DNA of 64,000 nucleotides from Phaeosaccion multiseriatum (Eukaryota > Ochrophyta, other classes), in assembly GCA_965112735.1 (NCBI GenBank), contig OZ218963.1:2914001-2978000 (forward strand), written 5' to 3'. Shown in pieces: positions 1 through 11,126 of the stretch. The position numbers and the translations under genes are program-made. Position 1 is the stretch's first letter, and the number at the start of each line of letters is the position of its first letter. The notes under the pieces are model-generated. The model saw only the letters and a list, made by a program, of their open reading frames with translations. It was not told where the DNA came from and made no database searches.

Positions 1-272
1 GCTATACCAAGTACAAGTAGTAGTAGCTGGGGAGGGGTGGCCGGTGCAGGCCGATTCCTCTTGTGGGGCAAAGGTTGCTAGAAGATGATATGGTGTTAGA
101 CGAGCGTTTCACTTGGGGCAAAACGTGTGTTCAGATGAGGGAAGATTCGTGTGTCGACACACCATCTTCGCACGCACTCGTTAACGCCCCCGCCCTCGCC
201 CCCCCCGCGCCCCTCACCCCCTCCAAACACACACAAACACACACACGCACGCACAGGCACGAACACGCCGAG

Positions 273-1264
273 TGAAGGAAGACCCTCTCCGATCGCACCC
301 CATGTTCGCCTCTGCCGTGCTGTCAGTGTTCCGGGAGGCAGTCAACCGACGGCTCTTCTCCGTTGTGCGTGAGCAGAAGCGTCTCACCTACGATGCGAAC
401 CTCAACCTCACGAGCTTTGAGCGCCTTTTGGGCAGTTGGTACCTCATTACTGTAACGGCCAACCCCGAGAATAAGGAGAAGGCGTTGCAGGCGTGCAAGG
501 ATATTATGGAGTCGTTAACAACAACCTTCCCCATTACCAACGACAATGTGGAGAGCACCAAGCGAGTGCTCATCAATCGACAGGAGAATGACGTGAGGAA
601 TAACTTCTTTTGGGGAGAGCAGATGAGCGGCATTCAGATGGACTGCATACCCAACAAGGATATCAGCTGCCTTAGGGATTACCCTCACGTTGTCAACAGG
701 TTAGTGTGTATGTATGTGTGGCCAGAGGGGGGGAGGCGCCGGAATGGGAATGTTTTTGTTTAAAGGCTCGTTGCGCCTGCCTGTACGTGCACCTCCTCCC
801 TCTCTCTCTCTCTCCCCTTGCAGCTAGCAAGCCATACCCTCTCCCTTCTTCTCTCTTGCCATACCCTCTCGGTTGACTTGAGCTCTGAATAGGGCGTGAT
901 CTTGTGACCTTTGCGCCCTCTTGGGCTGCTTTGCCTCCCACTCTCTCGCCCACCCCTCCAAACTCCGCAACCCCACCTCGACCCTCACCCCCACTCCCTC
1001 TCTCTCCTTCTCCTCGTGCTGCTGCTCTGCTTTGCTTGTCCGCTCTCTCTGTATGTGTGTTTTTGCCCCTCTTGCTTTCACTCTTACTTACGTAGTGTGA
1101 CGAAGGAGGATATTCAAGTGCTGATGAAATACATCACCTCCGAGCCGAATGAAGTGTTCACATGCATTGGTACCAGTGGCGGGCTGGAGAGGGAGGATGA
1201 TGATGTTGCCCCGTCAACCGTGGGCTTCCGAACGGGAGGGAGCACTATGACGCTGATGCATTAG
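273..1264 (+). CDS. M16 metallopeptidase C-terminal part, stromal-processing-peptidase-like (5' part outside or unresolved)
   Basis: Two exons are seen: about 273-699 and 1096-1264, with intron 700-1095 (GT...AG); codons join as HVVN-S-VTKED. The protein matches the C-terminal lobe of M16B peptidases, closest in my memory to the chloroplast stromal processing peptidase: NRRLFSVVREQKRLTYDA followed by GSWYLITVTANPENKEKALQACK is the hallmark stretch of that lobe. The zinc-binding HxxEH half would lie upstream and is not visible here. The left exon border is uncertain: AG at 271-272 is the best acceptor because an (AC)n-rich pyrimidine-poor stretch precedes it and the frame is open from there. 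The stop is TAG at 1262-1264, after a short low-complexity tail. In plants this enzyme removes transit peptides from imported plastid proteins; that role is inferred from family only. Mitochondrial processing peptidase relatives are the main alternative. Confidence 0.7.
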
Positions 1265-2334
1265 ACGCATTTGAATTAGGCCCCCTCTTGTACGTTCTAT
1301 TTATATATAACACCTTCTCTTCGCACAAAGTAGAGATGAAAGTGGGATGCTGCTGCGTGCTGCTCTATGTGGTTGGAGGATTCCACACGGGCAGAAGGCC
1401 GGGCCATGGAGCGATGTGTATCCAAATGTCTATATCTCTCACAGCTATGTTCTGTTCTCGTACCACCACCAGACCAACACAATTGTGCCCCTCGGCCAAC
1501 AGCTTTTGAGCTTCCTGTCGTCGTTGGCGTGGCCACCAGTCACCAGTGGTCCCGCTCCTTGCCCTGACCACCTTTGGGCTCTGCAAAGCTTTGGAGAGGG
1601 ACACTTGCTGACGCCGCGGGCCGGCCGATTCCTCCTCAGTCGACCCCTGACACACTATCCGCTATCCGCTATCGCCGGCGCCAGCCGGCGCGCTATCCGC
1701 TATCGGCCGGCGCCAGCCGGCGCGCTATCCGCTATCGGCCGGCGCCAGCCGGCACGCTATCCGCTATCGGCCCCCGGGGGCGCCGATAGCGCGCTATCGA
1801 GAATGTGGGCGATAGTGTGTCAGGGGTCGACCTCAGGGGTACTAAAAACTAGAAATTTCAATTTCACAGTAAAGAAACACAAGCTGCATGCCCAGGGCAA
1901 CGGCCTCGACTCGTCCCTCTGCGACAAACCCCCGTCCCGTGGAAGGGAGTCCCAATCACGAAATGTTACAAGGACCCAAAGTTTTTGTTGCGCTCCCGTT
2001 ACTGTAAAGCAGAGTAGTACTACGAAGAAGGGAAAGCAAAATAAGCCTGTGATATTACAAAGAGCTTTAAGAACTGATGCCCCGCCCCTCCCTGCCTCTT
2101 GTTCCGTTTGTGATGGCAAGTGGCAAGTGGCCTGATCTGTGTCTCTCCTCACCGTCCGTTACCGTCCGTTACCGTCCGCTCTTTCATGTTGTGTCATGGC
2201 CTGGCTCGCCGCCATGGCCATGCCCACGTGCCCCCCCTCGGCGCCCTATTGAAAATGGCTTGCCTGGAGGAGTCTCCGAGTATCAAACAAGCCCCCCTGT
2301 TTCTGTCTGTCCTGCACCTACCGTACCCTAACCT
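1265..2334. other. Intergenic stretch between convergent genes, holding one MITE
   Basis: Contains the 3' flanks of the peptidase (+) and of the CK2 beta gene (-). Apart from the inverted-repeat element at 1639-1831 and a tandem TCCGTTACCG repeat near 2151-2180, I see no coding signal with splice or family support. Confidence 0.5.
1639..1831. mobile_element. MITE, family 1 (GTCGACCCCTGACAC... termini)
   Basis: A 193-bp element whose first 21 bases are the exact reverse complement of its last 21; the arm begins GTCGACCCCTGACACACTAT. The interior is three imperfect copies of a GC-rich unit containing CGCTATCCGCTATC and GGCGCCAGCCGGC. It is flanked by CTCA on both sides (1635-1638 and 1832-1835), or CCTCA if the last C is counted as target, as expected of a 4-5 bp target site duplication. 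There is no coding capacity, so it would be a non-autonomous DNA element. Related copies lie at 45.55-46.37 kb. Confidence 0.75.
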
Positions 2335-4551
2335 CTAGCCGCCGCCATGCTCTCTCGACTTGCCTTCCACTTTGGGCCTCTTAACGTCGCGCTCCGCCGA
2401 AGGAGACACTGTTTGCCCTTTGTCTTTGCTGCCCCCTCCTCCCCCTCCTCCTCCTCCTCCTCCTCCTGCTGCTCCTGCTCCTCCTCCTACCCCTCCTCCT
2501 GCTCCTCCTCCTCCTCCTCCTCCTCCTCCTCCTCCTCCTCCTCCTCCTACGCCTCCCCCTCCTGCTCCTCCTCCTGCTCCTCCTCCTCCTCCTCCACAAC
2601 CACCACTACCACCTCCTCCTCCTCCTGCTGCTGCATTTTCACCACCTGCTGCATCACCACCTGCTGCTGCTTCTCTGCCAGCATCGTCGCCTCCTCCCGA
2701 GGCTGCTTCCCCCCTCCCCTTCTTGTCCCCACCTCGTCCTTTGTCGCTCTTCGTCCCACTCGTCCTTCCACTTCCCCCGCTGCTCCCCCGACTCCGTTTC
2801 CCATTGCTGCTCCCGTAACTCTTGCTCTTGCCCTTGTCCCTACTCTTACCCTGGGCCCTATTCTTACTGCTGCCACTGGATACACTCCTACTGGTTGCTT
2901 GGCGCCCGTTCGCCCCCCCCCCCCCTCCTCCTCCTCCACGACCACCAGAAGCCGCTTCTGCCCCCTGTCCTTCTCCTGCCCCCTGGCCTTCAGCATCCTC
3001 TGCGTTCCCCCCTGCCCCCGCCGCTGCAGCTCCGCCTCCCTTGCTGCTTGCTCCTCCTCCTCCACCCGCCTTCCCCGATGCTGCAGCAGCTCCCCCGGCC
3101 CCTGCCCCGCCACCGGAGACAATGGCCCGCTTCTGCGCGCAATTGGCCGATTTGTGTATTTTAAAGCCAAAGATTCTCGGCGTGTACACTTCGTTGCTGG
3201 GCTCAGACACGCGTGTCTCGAACGTCATAAAGAATAAGTGCGCGAAGGATGTCCCGAAAAATGCCCCGTCCAGTGGCTCACCTCCGTGAGGTACCTTCAG
3301 TGTTGATTGGGGAGCAAAGGGAAAAGTGGGTAAAACTGCGTGACTAAATCATCAATACCCTTTCAATCCTTCGTTCCTCTTTGATGTTTATTTGAGCAGC
3401 TAGCAAAAACACCCACCCCACCCAGCACACTCCAAAAACGAGCAAAGCAAAGGAGAAAGGGACTAAGAGCCAAGAGTACAGCAAGTACAAAATAAACTCC
3501 CCCCTCCCCCCTCACCTGAGCGTTATACACTTCTCCACAGTTTGGGCAGTAGAGGCGCACAGGCTCCTTCTTGGGTTCGTCGCTCAGGCCAAGCGGCACC
3601 ACAGGCTGATTGGTACACAGCATGCGCGGGCAGCGTCCGAACTCTGCCAGTCGGTATTTCATATACATCGCCTCGAGGCCACGTGTGGTGACAATGAAAC
3701 GCGCGTGGATGAGTCCGTAGAGCATGAAGGCACCCTGCGCCACGTGCGGGTCCTGACACTCCTCTGCCGCTGTTTTGTCCAATATAATGTCCAAGCACTC
3801 CTGTTGGTTGTTCGGTGTCAATTTGTCATTTGTCAACACAGGGTGGGTGAGGAGGGGCCGGAGGGAGGGCGGAGGGCAGGGCGGTGAGCAGGGAGGCAGG
3901 CAGGGAGGCGGGGAGGAGAAGGGCTTTGGTAGAGTTTGACACGACGGGCGACGAGCAAAACAGGGCGCTTTCCCCAGTGAAGATGCCATAACCATCCACC
4001 CCTTTCTGTATGGCTTCTCCCCTCCTTCTCGGATTGCGTACTTGGCTGGGCACAATGACAATGAGCCCCCCGTCTCTTCTTTCTCCTCCTCCCCCGTACC
4101 CCTTCCCGAACGAGACTGCGGCGTGGCTGCCTCGCCGTCTAACGGAGAGCGGGGCAGGGGGGTGGGGTTCTCCGTCTTCCCTGCCTCTACTCTTTCCGCC
4201 CCTCCTACTAGATAGTCTCAAAGCACTACGGGCTTTCCAGGGCAGAGCTTCAAAGCATACACCCTGCCACCCGGCCTCCCCAACCCCTTCCCATTCGATC
4301 CAATAGTAGCCCACCCACTACAGCAACGAAAGCCTCCTCGTCTCTGCCAGGAAGAACTTAACCCCCAACACACAATACACACACCGCACCTGAAAACTTG
4401 GGAAGTGGTGTCGAAGTCCGTACAGGTTGAAGCCGTCCTCAATGTAGCTGCGGTCCACCTCGCACAGCATATCGCTACACGTAAGCTCCAGCAAACACCC
4501 TATCCAATTTTCCCCGTGCTCGCAACTGCTTTCACTCATACCACCATCCAA
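2335..4551 (-). CDS. Casein kinase II regulatory (beta) subunit with long Gly/Ala-rich C-terminal tail
   Basis: Three exons on the minus strand: 4551-4390, 3800-3516 and about 3294-2335, giving 468 residues. Exon 1 carries the conserved acidic N-terminal part (ENWIG...MLCEVDRSYIEDGFNLYGL). Exon 2 carries the dimerisation zinc finger with Cys at 111, 116, 139 and 142 (CPRMLC...LYCPNC), spaced exactly as in animal CK2 beta. Exon 3 completes the core (DGAFFGTSFAH...YTPRIFGFKIHKS). CK2 beta dimerises through this finger and holds two catalytic alpha subunits, steering the kinase to its substrates. What is odd is the tail: after about residue 209 the protein runs for 260 residues of Gly, Ala and Ser with basic patches, ending in KRPKVEGKSREHGGG, whereas the family usually stops soon after the core. 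The acceptor of exon 3 could also be a few codons downstream. The gene is divergent to XPR1. Confidence 0.9.
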
Positions 4552-5348
4552 TATAAGAGCACTAAAAGCAGGGAGCCACGTGCCCTACAGCATCCCGGTT
4601 TGCCGTCTCACTAGAGGGAGAAAGTGATCCCACTCCGATTCCCTGCACACTGTCTAGCAAGCCACTGCTGGTGCTGCCGCCGCTCTGAGAGGTTGTTATG
4701 GTCGTTGAGCTGCCCCAAGACATGCATAGGGAGAGAAGGGACCGAACGGGGGGCAGCAGGGTTAGTTAGGGTAAGGCTCTGTTTTCCCCTCTCCTCTCTC
4801 CTCCTTCCCTCGGATCGCCTCCGATCGTCTCTGCTCTCCCCTCGTCTCTACAATCCCCTCGTCCCCTCGGCTCCTTTCTCCTCGTCTCGTCGCGTCCCCA
4901 TCCCCTTCCTCTCCCCGCGCCCTCTCCTCCCCCTCTCCCTCCTCTCGCCCGCTCCCTGTCTTCTCCCGCCCGCCTCTCCTCCTCGCGATCCTCTGGATCC
5001 CGCGTCCTAAGTACGGCCGTTCCTTCGTCTGGGGCGGGATTCAGTCAGCTGACAGAGATGACCACACCAACTCCCTCCAACTTTCCTCCACTCCCCTCCC
5101 TCTTACCCCAGCACGTACGTCTCAGCGCCTCTGAGCTCTCTCCCCGCGCTGCTGTGATGCTGTGATTTGGTCACGTCACACACCCGGGAAAGGGGGCCAG
5201 GGCGAAACTCAAATTAATTGAACTAGAGAGGAGGAAGAAGCGATTTTTTTGATGCAAGAAGCAGCTGCTTGTGTTGTTATTGCTGTTGCTCTGCTGCTCT
5301 ACTGCTTCTGCTGCTCTGCTGCTTTGTCTGTGAAACCATCCGTCCAAG
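4552..5348. promoter_or_regulatory. Shared upstream region of CK2 beta (-) and XPR1-like (+)
   Basis: About 800 bp separate the two start codons, so both promoters and 5' untranslated regions must lie here. The right part, 5245-5330, is a CTG/TGC-rich stretch likely to be XPR1 leader. The middle (4780-5010) is a pyrimidine-rich tract of TCTCCCCTC type. No TATA box or other defined motif could be assigned. Confidence 0.4.
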
Positions 5349-6956
5349 ATGGTGGCCTTCGGGCTGAAATACAAGGACAATGTCGTGAGCAAGGTGTGGG
5401 ATTGGGGGCCGATGGGAGCCCCTCCTGCTGCTACTTGCTGTTGTGATGCTGCTAGTGCTGCCGCAGCTATGGAAGCAAAGAGCTTGTCAGCCGACTCGTA
5501 GCAGAAGAAAGGCTTGAATGACTAATAGCTCCATGCCCTCCCCCCCCTCCCCCCCTCCCCCCCTTCTCTCGAACTTGCTCGCTCCTTGGTATACCAGTGG
5601 GAGCCTTACTACCTGGACTACCCCAAGCTAAAGGTGGAGCTCAAAAAGAGGGTCAAGGCACTGCATGCGAGATACAACCGCAGCCTGAGCTCTTCTTCCC
5701 TGGCAGCATCAGAGCATGAGGCGAGCAAGAAGACGGCCCAGAAGAACTTTAGCGCGGCTCCGCGAAGGGTGGGCGATGCAGCAGCAGGGGGATTACTGGG
5801 GGTCTCTGGCAGAGAGGCGGAGGAGGAGGGGGGGGAGAGGCCCCCACCGTCAGAACGCTCCCTCCTGAGCACCATTTCACCCTTCAATCGCATGTACTCT
5901 GTGGATGGGCTGGCTTCCTCTTCCGTGCCCTTTTCGGAGCTGTTGGAGGTGAGGAGGCAATGGCAGTAGCTGGCTAGGTGTGGTGGGTAGAAGTGGAAGA
6001 GAGCACAAGCAGCACTCAGGGTTGAAGTTGTTGTGTGCCCCCCCCAGGCGCACCAACCAACTCTCCTTTTTGCGCCACCTGCCTGCTCTGCGCGGTCCTG
6101 CTGTGCACTCATTTGAATAACAGGGCGAGATGGAAAAAGTGGACCGCTTCTTCAACGGAGAGGCTCAGTCCCAGAGAGAGAGACTGGACTTCCACACCCT
6201 GGAGGATGAAGAGGGCGCCTACAGCCGACGGAACTCTTTGGACAGCCGGCGCAACTCCATGGAGGATCAAACCGACGACTTTGAAGGTGATGAACGGAGG
6301 CGGGGGGTTAGGGGTGGTCCCTGTGTTTTTAATTGAGGACTGAAACAACATATATCTAACATAATCGATGTGCTGGGATTCCCCCCCCCCCGCCCTTTCC
6401 CCCGATGTGAATGAATATGCACAGGAGCCTCCTCGGGAAGAGTGGTGAGCGACGCGTTCAGGGCGGGGGGCAACAAGCCCCAGCAGGTGGCTACCCACAT
6501 CGGTGTTATCAATGCCGTGCGACGCTCACGGTCGCTGTATAGGGATCGTGACGGCGAGGAGGAGGAGGAGGAGGAGGGGCAGGACGACGAGGGGGGGGCA
6601 GGAAGCAGAGAAGGGAGTGTCGGTCTGGACGTTGAGCGGGGGGATCGCAGGGAAGTGAGCTTCTCTGCTGACATCGGGGGTGGGGATGATGTATTGAGCG
6701 CCAGCGGCTCGGGACCGTCGGTGCTGAAGAAGCGCCAGAGCGCAAGCACATCTCATCTGTTGTCGAAGATGAAGGGGCCAGGGATGGACGGTTCTACGGA
6801 GGGGGACATTCCCACGGCGAGGAGGCTGAGCGTTACGAAGCGGCTGAGGAGGGTGGTGAAGCGAGTCAGCAGCAAGGACTGGGGCAGCGAGAAGATCAGC
6901 AAGGAGGCAGACAGCCTCAAGCGAGCAATCTCCGAGATCTACAGGGACATGACGCT

Positions 6957-6988
<32 letters not shown>

Positions 6989-8843
6989 GGTGTGTGTATA
7001 CGTGTATGTGTATGTGTGTGTCGGTGTGTGTATGTGTGTGTATATGTGTATGTGTAGGTGTGTGTGTGCATGCGCGTGCGTGGGTGAGAGTGGGCGTGGT
7101 GGTCATGAGGGACGTACAAGTTCTGCACGAAGGGTCAGGGAGGGCATATGGGACACTGAGAGGCAAAGGGTCGGCGGGGATGCACCGGACAGCCCTCTAG
7201 AAACATCAGAGAGGAGGGAGGTGGACGGAGCATGTTGGCTCTCCAGTATGCCGCGAGACAATCCTCTGCGGCTGTTGTCTTCCCTCCTTCCACGCCACTC
7301 CTTCTTTCGCTTTTCTTTGGTGACGAGCACCCGTCTCCCCAATGCTCTCTCCTCCCCCTCTCTTCGGTTAGCCGTGTCCTGCCACCTACCATGTGGTCGA
7401 TCTGTCCCATCTATCCATCCTCACCATGTGGTCGATATATCCCATCTATCCATCCTCACCATGTGGTCGATCTGTCCCATCTATCCATCCTCACCATGTG
7501 GTCGATATATCCCATCTATCCATCCTCCATCCACAGCTTCGCAACTTTGCGACCATCAACTACACGGCGTGTGTGAAGATCAGCAAGAAGCACGACAAGC
7601 AAATAGAGAAGTGCTTGAAGGAGTGCGGGGCTTCGGAGAGCGAGATGGAGCAAAGCAAGATCAGCCCTAAAATGCTGCTCAAGCTCAAGCTCATGGCCTT
7701 TGCAGAGTGCGAGGACCTGGAAGCCATCATGCATGTGAGTCTGTGTGTGTGTGTGTGTGTGTCTGTGTGTGTGTGTGTCTGTCTGTGTGTGTGTATGTAT
7801 CTCTGTGTGTCTGTGTCTGTGTCTGTCTATGGGTGTGGGTGTGGATGAGTGCGTGTGTATGTACGTGTGTGTTACAGTGTGTGTGTGCGTGTAAGTCTGT
7901 ATGCGTGTTTGCGCGTGTAGACCTCTTCGCAAAGGAAGTGCTGACAAGGAGGGAATGGGGGAATGGAGCAGGCTCTGGGACGATCCGTATGCTTCTACAT
8001 GGTCCCACCTCTCCTCATGGATTGCCTTCCCTCTCCCCGTATGGGCTGTAGGTCCCATGGGGGTGTTGCCTCGGGGGGGGGGGGGGGATAATGGTCCGCA
8101 CCTCGCCTCCTACTTTCTGGGCACATTCCATATGCCTCCATATGCCGTTCATACCCACCCCCATATCATACCCTCTCTTTCTCCTTCTGCGATGCTTGTC
8201 CAGACATGCGAGAAGCGATTCTCATACGCCTTTTGCGGAGGGGATATTGAGGTAGCGAGGGGCATGTTGCTGCCGCAGAAGTCAGACGAAACCCAGGTTT
8301 GTATTTTTTATGTGTAGTTCCCTCTCTGTTTTGTGCGTATCTTTGTGTGTGTGTCTCTCTCTTTCTCTGTGATATACAAGTGCAAGTACAAGGGCAGGAA
8401 AAGGGGAAAGTGCAAGTACAAGGGCAGGTGGTGAGCTGCTGCCTGGGGGTGAGCATTTGTTCTGTGGTGGTTTCGAGTAGTACCTTTCCTTTGTGTGTGG
8501 CTCTTTCTTCGTGCCAGTCTCTCAACTCTTCCCCACCTCCGGCTGGGGCCCGGCTGGGGCCGGCCTTGGAGTAGATGCTGATGCTATCTACCTATTTACC
8601 TACCTACCTACCTACCTACCTACCTACCTACCTACCCACCCACCTACCTACGTACATGCCGTGTTTGTCCTCTCTCTGGTTGTGGAATGAGCAGGACTAC
8701 TCCGCCATGATACTGGGCTATCGCATGGGCATGGCTGCCATCTTGTTCGTGTGGGTGGCCTGGGATTGCGTCGCGCAGAGCTACGTCAACGGCACCGACC
8801 ACAGTATCTTTGTGCTGCCAGCGTTCTATGTGAGTCAACGAGT

Positions 8844-8891
<48 letters not shown>

Positions 8892-9820
8892 CATGGAGGC
8901 AAAGCGGGGAGGCACAGTTCTGACCTCGTCCGAACCAGTCAAGCAGCAGAGACATGCTTGCTTACAAATAGCTCACACAGTTTACAGCCAATTGTAGTCA
9001 GTCACCTTTTAATCCTTCCTCCCAAACGCCGCCAGCACTCCTTTGTGTCTCGCTTCTCTCTCTTCTCTTTTCTGACTTGGCCGCATGACCCGTTGCTGCT
9101 CCTCCTCCTTCCCTCTGCTGGCACCTCCCCCCTCTGTAGTGCTATCGAGCCTTTGGGGCGATTCTGCTGCTGCAGTGGGCTTGGGCGGTGTCCACTCTGT
9201 ACTGGACTCGGGCCCGCATCAACTACATCTACCTCTTCGAGCTGGACCCCAGGTGGGTAGAGCGGGGCGTGGGCGGGTGGATGGTGAGACGCGCCAGTTG
9301 TGCCTCTGCGTATGCTCACGTCACTCACGCGTCATTCTTTTTTTTTAGCAAAAAGCTCATTCATCCCCATCTGAACCGAGCTGAACTGAACCTGAACTTG
9401 ATCTTGAACTCGGCGCTCCATGCTTTCTGTTGTGTATTGTATTGTGTTGTGTTTGCAGGTGGACTGGCACCCCCGTGGACGTGTTCAACTCCTGCAGCAA
9501 GACCTCCATCTTCTTCGGCGCCAACATGCTGCTCTACTTCAAGTCCGAGATTGGCACTTTCCCGCGCGTCGTGCCCCCCGGGGTGTACCCCATGGCCATG
9601 ATGGTGTACGCTCTCGTACGCCTTGTCAGGCACCAGAAGAGCGGACGAGACCTCATTCAGGTACATGCATTATGTCAACAAGTATACACATATTTTATAA
9701 AGAAGGAAGAGAAGAGGCTGAGCTTGTGAAGTAGTACTACGTAAGCAGTTAGTCCCCGCCCCATCTCCATTATGCTGTTTCTTGTATTTCGCTCTCCGTT
9801 GCATTCATCTCTATTGCTGC

Positions 9821-9857
<37 letters not shown>

Positions 9858-11082
9858 GCTTTGGTGGTGGCGCTGCTGCTGCTGTATTGGTGTGATGTTG
9901 TGGTGTTGCTCTTGCCCTTGCTTTGCTATCGGCGTTGCTGTTGTCGTCGTTGTTGCTGTTCTCGCTCTTGCTCTTGCTCTTCCTCTTGCTCTTGCTGGGC
10001 TCTCGGCTCAACAGGCAGTGGGGCGGCTGCTGCGGACGCCGACCGTCAAAGTGGACTTCTACGTCACCTATGTCGCCGACGTGCTCACCTCGTCCGTCAA
10101 GACGCTGCAGGACCTCTGCTGGTGCGTCGCTTTCTTCCTGTCGGGAGACGTGTTCATGGAGCGGTGGGAGTACGAGTCGCTCGGCGGCAAGTGGCAGCGG
10201 AGCTTCGCGTACAAATCCGTGCTTATCCCCTGTGTGTGCATCTTTCCGCTGGCGCTGCGGTGCTTGCAGTGTCTACGACGGTATTACGACACAGGCAAGA
10301 GGAAGCCTAACCTTCTCAACACGCTCAAGGTAAGTCAGTAAAGGTGCAGAATAGAATAATGATGATTGATGTGATGACAAGGATGAGGTTTGTTTTGATT
10401 GCAAGGATGATGTTTGTCATTTGATTACAGCGCAGCAAACGAGCAGACGTACGGCACAACGTCCGACCGACAAGTGCCGACAAGTGCCAAGGTTTCCCCC
10501 TTCCCCATTGTCCGTCGATGGCCCCCCCTTTTTTGGCCGCTGCGAAAATTGATCATCTGCAGCCGAGAGTTGGGCGTCCTCGTATCAGCCGAGTATTAGT
10601 ATCGCAGTCGAGTGTGTGCCAACCTTTCCTTCCCCTCTGCCCTTCGCCTCCTTGTGCTCTGCTCTGCTCTGCCCTGATTTTCCTCAGTACGCCATGGCGC
10701 AAACGGTGTCTATTTTCGGAGTCATCAGTCCGGGTGCGAAGAACGTGGGCATATTCCGGTGAGTGCAGTTTGAAACGTCTGAAACACCACCCATATCTTT
10801 CTCCAACCGTAACCGCCTCCTCCCCCCCCTCCATGTTGGGGCTCCCTCAATGGGCCGTTGGGTGGGGAGGACACAGGAGTTGCAGCAGCAAGGATAAAAG
10901 CGGGGCTCCGGGATTGGGGTGGCACGGATTTCAGCGTACCCTTCGTACCACCTTGCTGCTGTGTGTTGCTCTGTGTGTGGTGTGTGTGTGTCCCTCTCGC
11001 TCACAGTGTCCGTCCCTCTCTCTCTCTTCCCCTCCCCCCCTCTCTCTCCCCCGCTTCGCTCTCTCCCTGTGTGTATCCCCCT

Positions 11083-11126
<44 letters not shown>

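Noticed and set aside
1-272. Further upstream exon of the M16 peptidase
   Set aside because: No stretch matched the family convincingly and the window edge cuts the gene.
2347-3289. Long + strand Ser/Cys- and Pro-rich frames
   Set aside because: Complement of the Gly/Ala tail of CK2 beta; no start context or splice support.
7389-7528. CRISPR-like array
   Set aside because: The 35-bp units are directly adjacent without spacers, inside a eukaryotic intron.
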